Below are positions 57,346 to 64,000 of a DNA stretch of 64,000 nucleotides, one piece after another (positions within the stretch are counted from its first letter, which is position 1; each line of letters opens with the position of its first letter). Where the stretch lies: positions 106,041,875-106,105,874 of the forward strand of contig CM054179.1 of NCBI GenBank assembly GCA_028829895.1. Direction: 5' to 3'. The notes beneath the pieces are model-generated. The model worked only from the letters and a program-made list of their open reading frames with translations, did not search any database and was not told the origin of the DNA. Position numbers and translations under genes: made by a program. Source of the stretch: Sinotaia quadrata (Eukaryota; Mollusca; Gastropoda; Architaenioglossa; Viviparidae).

Positions 57346-57779
57346 AGAGATGGGAAAGGTGGAAAGATAAATAAATGAAAGGAAGGAATAGAAGAAATGA
57401 TAGATTGATAATAATAAGGGAATGTGAAAGAGAAAAAGAGAAAAAAAGACAGAGAGAATTATAGAAAGAAAATGTGGTTTGATCTCTTTTGGGTAGGCAT
57501 TGCATAAATAAGAGCTAACCACAGAACATAATGCAACCCATCAAAATACAATATTTACTACATTCTAAAATCTAATACCCAGAATGAGAAATGCAGTCTG
57601 GTGAAACATGAATCATCTATTGTATATGGAGGTCACAGTCATATATTAGCCAACGACTGAGAGTATTCACTTTACTAACAGAAATTTTCCTAGTTTTAGG
57701 ACTGTTTGCGAGCTCCCTACTGGGATAACATGATGTTATACAGCCTGTCTCGATTCCAGGGCACTAGGGTATACAACAA

Positions 57780-59200
57780 ATACAGTCCGATCGAAATAAG
57801 TCTGCACAAACCCACAACCATTACATTTTATTTTATGTACAGGGAATGACTTACACGGCATTCTTTCCCAAAGTGGACACAACTCTTGTTTTTTGCTTTT
57901 TAAAGCAAGTTATAATGACACAAACTGAGCAACAAGGTTTAATAAATTGTCAGCAACGGAACAATCGATGGGATAGTAAGGCTCCGGCTTGCAATGTGCT
58001 TAGGGATCTGAAGACCTTGGCCTGAAACTGTTACTAAGGCAAAATATGTCCTTCTTCATTCAGTCCTTGACCAAGGAAAACGGAAACGCTAAAAACAGCC
58101 TTAATCTGTTATGACCAAGACTTTTTAAAGCAACCTTTGTCTGATTTTGCTTGTCTAGCTTTGATCAAAAGAGATAAAATAAAATCAACCTGTCTTTGCT
58201 TGTGCTGAATCAATCTTAGTCTATTTTTAGCTTGTGTAGATTTGAGCGGGTAGTATAAAACAACATAAAATATTTTGCTCGTGTAATTTTGATCCATCAG
58301 TATTTGTTTAAACATCCTAAATGTAAACAGTTGAGTAAAATTTCTTAGTTAGGACAGAATTAGTCATTAGAAAAATATGGCGGTAGAAGGAAGTAATATT
58401 CATGTTTAAGGAAACAAAAACTCACCTCTAGTCGCAATGCTTAGGCAAAGGGGAAGACGTCTATTCAACACTGCGCTGTGCTATATAAGCTAGACCAGAA
58501 TGCTTATGGAAATTTGGCCACAGGGCAGTTTCTGAGAAATATTGTTTCTCATATTTATGCAAAAATAGACTTTATTTCTGTTTCTGACAAAGAAGAAAGT
58601 GACTGCTGGTCATAGTATTTCAGCTGAAAGCTATTCATCGCTGAAAGCAAAATGAATAATGCGATATTGACTAAACTGAATACTTGTATTGAGAAAATTG
58701 GCCGCTTGGCGAGTTTCTGAAAAATTCTGCTAAACAACCTCAACCTGTTAGTGTTTCGCCTTTCTACACTGGAACTGCACTGGCAGTTATTTCTTTGTCT
58801 GAAAGAAATGGCCACTGAGGTCACGGTGACACAGCTGGTAGTTTTAAACCTTCACTGTCGTCAGTGATGACGTAAGCTGAGGTATACTGGAACAAGCATG
58901 TCGCCATGAAGCCAGAATAATGCCATGTAATTTAACTGGGAATATTACTATGTTGTACATTGATCACATCGATGATTTTTACTGATTCCTGACTGTGGAT
59001 TGAATGGAGTTTGATTACCAAGAGACTGTGCTTAGCCCCTAGTGAACTTGTTGACTATTGGCTTGACTACACTAATAGTGAGCCTGACTACTGTATTACT
59101 TGCTCACTATTGGCTTGACTACACTAACAGTGAGCAAGGCTGCAACTGAACTCGGCATCTATGGGCTTGACTTCTTTAACAGCTAGCCAGACTGCTGTTG
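57780..59200. other. Unassigned region with a TATA-like motif
   Basis: Near 58479-58487 the sequence ctatataagc is TATA-like on either strand. On the minus strand it is followed by a possible donor GACTAGAG/gtgagt at about 58424, an alternative distal leader exon for the SLC6 gene. An 89-codon minus-strand open frame (58555-58824) has one hydrophobic stretch (FSLVNIALFILLS) but no known family. A CRE-like TGACGTAA lies near 58867. Confidence 0.25.
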
Positions 59201-59204
59201 TACT

Positions 59205-59450
59205 TGCTCACATTAATATTGTACTTAAACCTTATTGCTGCTGTATTGGGAATTTACCATTGTATTTAGACTTTACTATTGTTGTATTTATACATTAATA
59301 TTGTACTTAAACCTTATTGCTGTTGTATTAGGAATTTACCATTGTATTTAGACTTTACTATTGTTGTATTTATATATTAATATTGTACTTAAACCTTATT
59401 GCTGCTGTATTAGGAATTTACCATGGTATTTAGACTTTACTATTGTTCAG
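59205..59450. repeat. Tandem repeat of about 83 bp, three copies
   Basis: The order ttaatattgtacttaaacct, tattgctgctgtattaggaa, tttaccattgtatttagact is repeated. Confidence 0.85.
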
Positions 59451-59573
59451 AAGTTGTTCAGAGAATTTGAAGTGACCTGAGTTAAAGACTGTAGCATAAT
59501 GTAGCAAGGTGACTAATGAGCGAGAGCAACACTAGATAAAATCTTTGAGGGTTGTAAGTGTGCTTGTTTGGAA

Positions 59574-59574
<1 letters not shown>

Positions 59575-59662
<88 letters not shown>
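59575..59662. repeat. (CT)n microsatellite
   Basis: A pure CT run of about 85 bases. Confidence 0.95.
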
Positions 59663-59666
<4 letters not shown>

Positions 59667-60254
59667 CTAATCTGTTGGGATACTAGTCAACAATTTAACA
59701 GTTTAAATACATTGTTATCCTTGCTGTTTGCTTATAACTTTCCTCTTCGCCTGACGTCAGATAGACTCACTTATTGTGCTGCCGAGAAGTGTCGAAGTAT
59801 AAATAAATTCTTCGCGTGCTTTTCTTTCCTTACTGTTAGGTACTTGTTTGTACAGGGAGATTGTGGCATAATTTAGAATTACATACACGCGCGCGCGTGT
59901 GTGAAAGGTGAAGGTTGAAATTTTGCCAAAGAAATTTTATACAGAATTGAATTAATTATTTTAGTGTCTAAAATATTTATGATCTATTCATTATTTAAAA
60001 GCAAAGCACAGAAATCTGTACTTGTTATACGAATCATACATACAAAGGACAGTCAAGTCAAAACGACAAGTCCTTTAAATAAAACACACGTATAATATAC
60101 AAAGTATGATGTGAGCGATAAAATCTATATTTGAAATTTTTATCTGCTTCAACTATTTTTTCTTTTTTCAAAAGCACATGATTCTTTGCCTACATTTTTT
60201 TGTAATACTGTCACAAACTTTGCAGTATTGTTTTTGTTTGTTTGTCTTGTTTTG

Positions 60255-60495
60255 TTTTCTTTGTCTGTTTGTAATTGCTAAGTGATCTGTTTTCTTTGTC
60301 TGTTTGTAATTGGTAAGTGATCTGTTTTCTTTGTTCGTAATTGGTAAGTGATCTGTTTTCTTTGTCTGTTCGTAATTGCTAAGTGATCTGTTTTCTTTGT
60401 CTGTTCGTAATTGCTAAGTGATCTGTTTTCTTTGTCTGTTCGTAATTGGTAACTGATCTGTTTTCTTTGTCTGTTCGTAATTGCTAAGTGATCTC
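60255..60495. repeat. 35-bp minisatellite, about seven copies
   Basis: The unit tgttttctttgtctgttcgt followed by aattgctaagtgatc repeats with one internally shortened copy. Confidence 0.9.
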
Positions 60496-60499
60496 CTTG

Positions 60500-61910
60500 T
60501 GTTGAAAGGTGCCTATCCCTACAACCAATGAACACTGAATTAAAGTTCACTTAGAGCAGACTAGTTGCCCTGATCTTTATTTTTGATCTCATTTGTATTA
60601 TATAAATTTATGTACCTGCACAAATAAACATACAATTAATAAATAGTCAAAAAAGTGACAACAATTATTATTTTACAATTTACAACTTTACAATTTATAT
60701 ATTTAATCCTCATGGTATTGGATTTTCAATCCTCTCAATTTCTGTTTTCATCCTCAAATCACTGGTTTTATCTTCAAATACTGGTTTTATTTTCAAATCG
60801 CGGGTTTTATCTACAAATCGTGGGTTTTATCCACATTTCAATTATTTTATCTTCAGTTATTAATTCCTCACATACACTGTCCTCGTAAATTAATATTTGA
60901 TGCTGCTGCTGATGATGATTATTATTATTATTAATGAATAAATTCGTCTTATCTTTTACATTTTTTCAAATTCTTTTGTATCCTCTCAAATGCTATTTTT
61001 GTCCTACTACTGTTTATACATTCAAATTATATTAAAATGTTGACAGTTATTGGGTCATGAAAAAAATTATTGACTGTTTATTGATTTAAAGATATAGTTT
61101 TGATGTTTGCAACATCTTGGCTTCAATTGTTGTGTATTGTTTCATATTTTTGCCTTATCGACAGTCCCCTGCAGTTAGCAATTCTAGAAAATGACAGTCC
61201 CTTTTATCGTCACGTGACAAGGTCGGTGTCATCTAGTGCACTTTATCTTGTAAAGCTGAAGATTAAACAAAACGACTACAATAAATCCCGACCAAGTTTC
61301 TGTTTGGTGACGTGTCCTGCTTGGTAACAAATGAATGTCAAAATACAGTTTGGTTATCAATTATCAGTGGGGGCTGCTGTTAAGAGCACTTGATGGTCGT
61401 ATAGTCCAACGCCTTTTGTATTTGTACCTTGGGTTGACATATGTGCGCCCAAGAGGTCTAACAGTTTTAAGGGAAGTCCAAAAAACAATTCGCTTGGTAG
61501 AGTTCAAGGCCGAGTTGCACCGTGCAGAACGAAGTTATCAAAGTACGAAGTGACGCAGACGCCAATAGATTTCTACAGTTCATGCTGCAGTAGATACTGA
61601 TGAAGATGATTTCATTGCTGTCGTTAGGATTCTTCTGTTTGTTCGTTGTTGTTTTTTTAAATGCATCAACAAAATGTTGTCATTCCAAAGCTAAATGAAG
61701 CACAGAGCTTTCAATTGATGCGATTTGATTCATTTGAAGACTGGCTGAACTACTTTAACACATTTTTTAAAAATTTCTTGCTGTTAAGGTATGTAGTTGT
61801 CGGAATGCTGACAGAGATTAACCTTGGCCTGGTGAAATAGATTTGTTTATGACATTTAAGATAACGTAGATGCAAAACACCTTTTCTTTTTTTTAAAAAA
61901 AAATGCAAAA
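60500..61910. other. Unassigned DNA with one 72-codon open frame
   Basis: The segment 61150-61560 is less AT-rich than its neighbours and holds an open frame (61335-61553, +) encoding a charged peptide with EVQKTIRLVEFKAELHRAER, helix-like in character. I see no family motif or clear splice structure, so it may be chance. Confidence 0.2.
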
Positions 61911-61917
61911 ATGACTG

Positions 61918-62125
61918 TAAATGTATTTGTCTGAATATGTGATGGTATTCAACTGTAAAGTATTTGTCTGAATATGTGATGGTATTCAACTCTAAAGTAA
62001 GTATTTGTCTGAATATGTGATGGTGTTTGACTGTAAAGGAGGTATTTGTCTAAATATGTGATGGTATTTAAGTGTAAAGTATTTGTCTCATTATGTGATG
62101 GTATTTGAGTGTAAAAGTATTTGAC
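61918..62125. repeat. Tandem repeat of about 37 bp, five to six copies
   Basis: The unit gtatttgtctgaatatgtga followed by tggtattcaactgtaaa recurs with small insertions. Confidence 0.85.
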
Positions 62126-62724
62126 TGACAATATGAAGGTGTGACACCAACGCCACCAAGTTAATGGTTATGATTATCATTATTAATTAATCATCCGTAA
62201 CTAATTACAAGTGATGAGAATCTTAATTTATCTTATTAATAATTCTCCAGAAGACGCCACTCGTCTCTCTCACTTGGTGGATATGCGGCACTGTAAACGT
62301 TTTCTCTCTTCCACAACATTAAAGACAAACATTTACTATCACAATATTTCCGTAGGTGGAAAACGTCTTACTAATGGAGAAGACAAACCATCTTTAATCT
62401 ATATATAGCGAGCCCCCATCCACCCACTTTCTTCTCCATCATAAGGTTATCAATACGTGTAAGAAGGTCAATAAATTTAACAATAAATTTATTAAATCAA
62501 CAATCAAATATACATATAAAATAGATTACTTGACATCAATATTTACAAAACCACATTTTATAAATTTTATATCTATACAGTCTCATATCCTAAAATGCAA
62601 TTCAACAATCATGCCAATACAAATCACAGGTTAGTTCTTATCAGAGGACAGAAATGAAGATATTAGAGATAAGCGATAATAGCTTCTACATAATCTTGTA
62701 TAAGCAAAGCTTCAATTGTCTTTT

Positions 62725-63075
62725 TTCATCACTTTCGTATCAAGGACACAAGTTTATCGTCTATGTCACTTCCACGTGTTCCTCTCACTTTCTGAAACAC
62801 TGATTCACTGTTATTCTCTCGAAGTTAACCTGGGCATCAGTGTCAGCACCTTCAAGCAGAACAAAAATTGTAGCAATTTCCAGTAACTTTCTTGTACCAG
62901 AGATTGCTCATGTAGTCAGCATACTTTGCCTCCATACATAATGAAGTGTAGTGTATTCTTTACAATTACACACTGCAGTAGAGGCTTCCCATGTCTACCA
63001 TGGTCATAGCAGTTTATAATCAGTAAACCAGAAGATTCTGTTAACACAAGGAAGGGCTTCTTTGTTCCTGTAAAA
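62725..63075 (-). pseudogene. Possible ankyrin-repeat-like gene relic
   Basis: After a plausible minus-strand acceptor (tatatttttacag, ending near 63072), a 50-codon frame reads KKPFLVLTESSGLLIINCYD and onward to a stop near 62919. In another frame, 62896-62788 gives LLEIATIFVLLEGADTDAQV, which resembles the second helix and turn of an ankyrin repeat. The frame change and stop between the two suggest a decayed copy or unrecognised exon borders. Confidence 0.25.
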
Positions 63076-63399
63076 ATATAATCAGAGAACAAATGCTAAT
63101 GCTTCCTGTTTAATCTATTTTTAACTCCATTCTGTCTTACATTCAGGTATGAACTTACAGTTTCCTGCAACAGTATTTATTAGCTCGATACATGCATACA
63201 ACATAATAAATACAGTATTATAGTTTTATGAGTGGTTTCAAATAGAACAATGTCAAGTGTTTAGCATACTACATATAAGCATCATAGTTCATAATTTGTA
63301 GTCTACTCACATAATACCTCTCACTAATATAACACATCAATAGCAAAAATGCAAGAAATATTTCTATGTCCATTCACTCTCAATCGGTCAGTTAAGTAT

Positions 63400-63598
63400 T
63401 AAACGCTTGTCACACTTTACCAACCGCCATAAGATTCAAGTAACAGTTTGCTTGTCACTCTTTACCAACCGCCATAAGATTCAAGTAACAGTTTGCTTGT
63501 CACACTTTACCAACCGCCATAAGATTCAAGTAACAGTTTGCTTGTCACACTTTACCAACCGCCATAAGATTCAAGTAACAGTTTTCTTGTCACAAGCA
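63400..63598. repeat. 45-bp minisatellite, four copies
   Basis: The unit cttgtcacactttaccaacc, gccataagattcaagtaaca, gtttg is nearly perfect. The length divisible by three creates a false open frame. Confidence 0.9.
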
Positions 63599-63825
63599 CG
63601 GGCAAATGATAACTGTTGCATTTTGATGATGACTGACGAGTACTTGACTCTTATTTTATAACGGCTTATTATTTTTCTTATTAAATTTATTTTCAGTACT
63701 ATGTCGCTGTTGTTAGAGAATCAGTAGATTGTTAATTGTAACTGCCGCAAGGGTGGGTGGGTGGGTAAAATGGCGTGAGAATGTAGCTGTTAGGCACGAC
63801 ATGGAGAAGTTATGTATTAATAAGT

Positions 63826-64000
63826 AAAGTGGATCTAAACCGATATGTAACAGTTATTATTTCTGGTTATATAACAGTGCATCTAAACCGATATGTAACA
63901 GTTATTATTTCTGGTTATATAACAGTGCATCTAAACCGATATGTAACAGTTATTATTTCTGGTTATATAACAGTGCATCTAAACCGATATGTAACAGTTA
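63826..64000. repeat. 48-bp tandem repeat running off the right edge
   Basis: The unit gtgcatctaaaccgatatgt, aacagttattatttctggtt, atataaca is present at least 3.5 times and continues past the window. Confidence 0.9.

Noticed and set aside
60278..60550. 90-codon ITNRQRKQ repeat protein
   Set aside because: An artefact of the 35-bp minisatellite; the frame is kept only through a shortened copy.

Overview
This is a window of animal nuclear DNA. It is AT-rich and full of CA/GT, GA and minisatellite arrays. The long gene has short exons bounded by GT-AG introns, and SINE, LINE and MITE remnants are scattered throughout. The gene content fits a lophotrochozoan, most likely a mollusc: invertebrate AID/APOBEC-like deaminases, a neurotransmitter-type SLC6 transporter, and tRNA-derived SINEs of the kind seen in snails. 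The species cannot be named from the sequence alone.

Left part (about 1 to 20 kb). A candidate 3'-terminal exon of a gene lying off the left edge (430-526, +) is followed by three paralogous AID/APOBEC-superfamily cytidine deaminase genes: A (4729-5358, +), B (12759-13532, -) and C (15362-15971 plus a predicted last exon 19340-19422, +). B and C are divergent. In all three the deaminase fold sits in one exon and a TATA box lies just upstream. A and B have a Cys-Ala-Glu / Pro-Cys-x2-Cys zinc site. C has lost the zinc ligands (Ala-Ile-Glu / Pro-His-Pro-Ser-Gln-Cys) but keeps the fold, the promoter and an open frame, so it looks like a pseudo-enzyme. All three share a second Cys/His pattern, C-x4-H-x-H-(6 to 9)-D-H, outside the catalytic site. 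Three kB-like motifs lie near the genes. This cluster is the best candidate in the window for an undescribed, probably immune, system. The role is inferred from the family.

Middle part (about 8-11 kb and 20-37 kb). There are dead fragments of Jockey-like non-LTR retrotransposons (ORF1 zinc knuckles, endonuclease, RT and RNase H), two degenerate SINEs, a foldback-like element with tandemly repeated arms, and many minisatellites. No convincing gene was seen between 19.6 and 37.8 kb.

Right part (37.8-53 kb). One complete minus-strand gene for a sodium/chloride-dependent SLC6 transporter, closest by eye to glycine transporters. Fourteen coding exons could be placed, and all junctions are GT-AG and frame-consistent, giving 672 residues. 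Its introns carry a 169-bp MITE with a clear target-site duplication, a roughly 370-bp repeat flanking exon 8, and several microsatellites. A CpG-richer tract at 52.4-53.1 kb with a strong minus-strand splice donor may be its 5' leader exon. From 53 kb to the end there are mostly minisatellites and unassigned DNA, plus a weak ankyrin-like relic near 62.8 kb. The transporter and the deaminases share no evident pathway.
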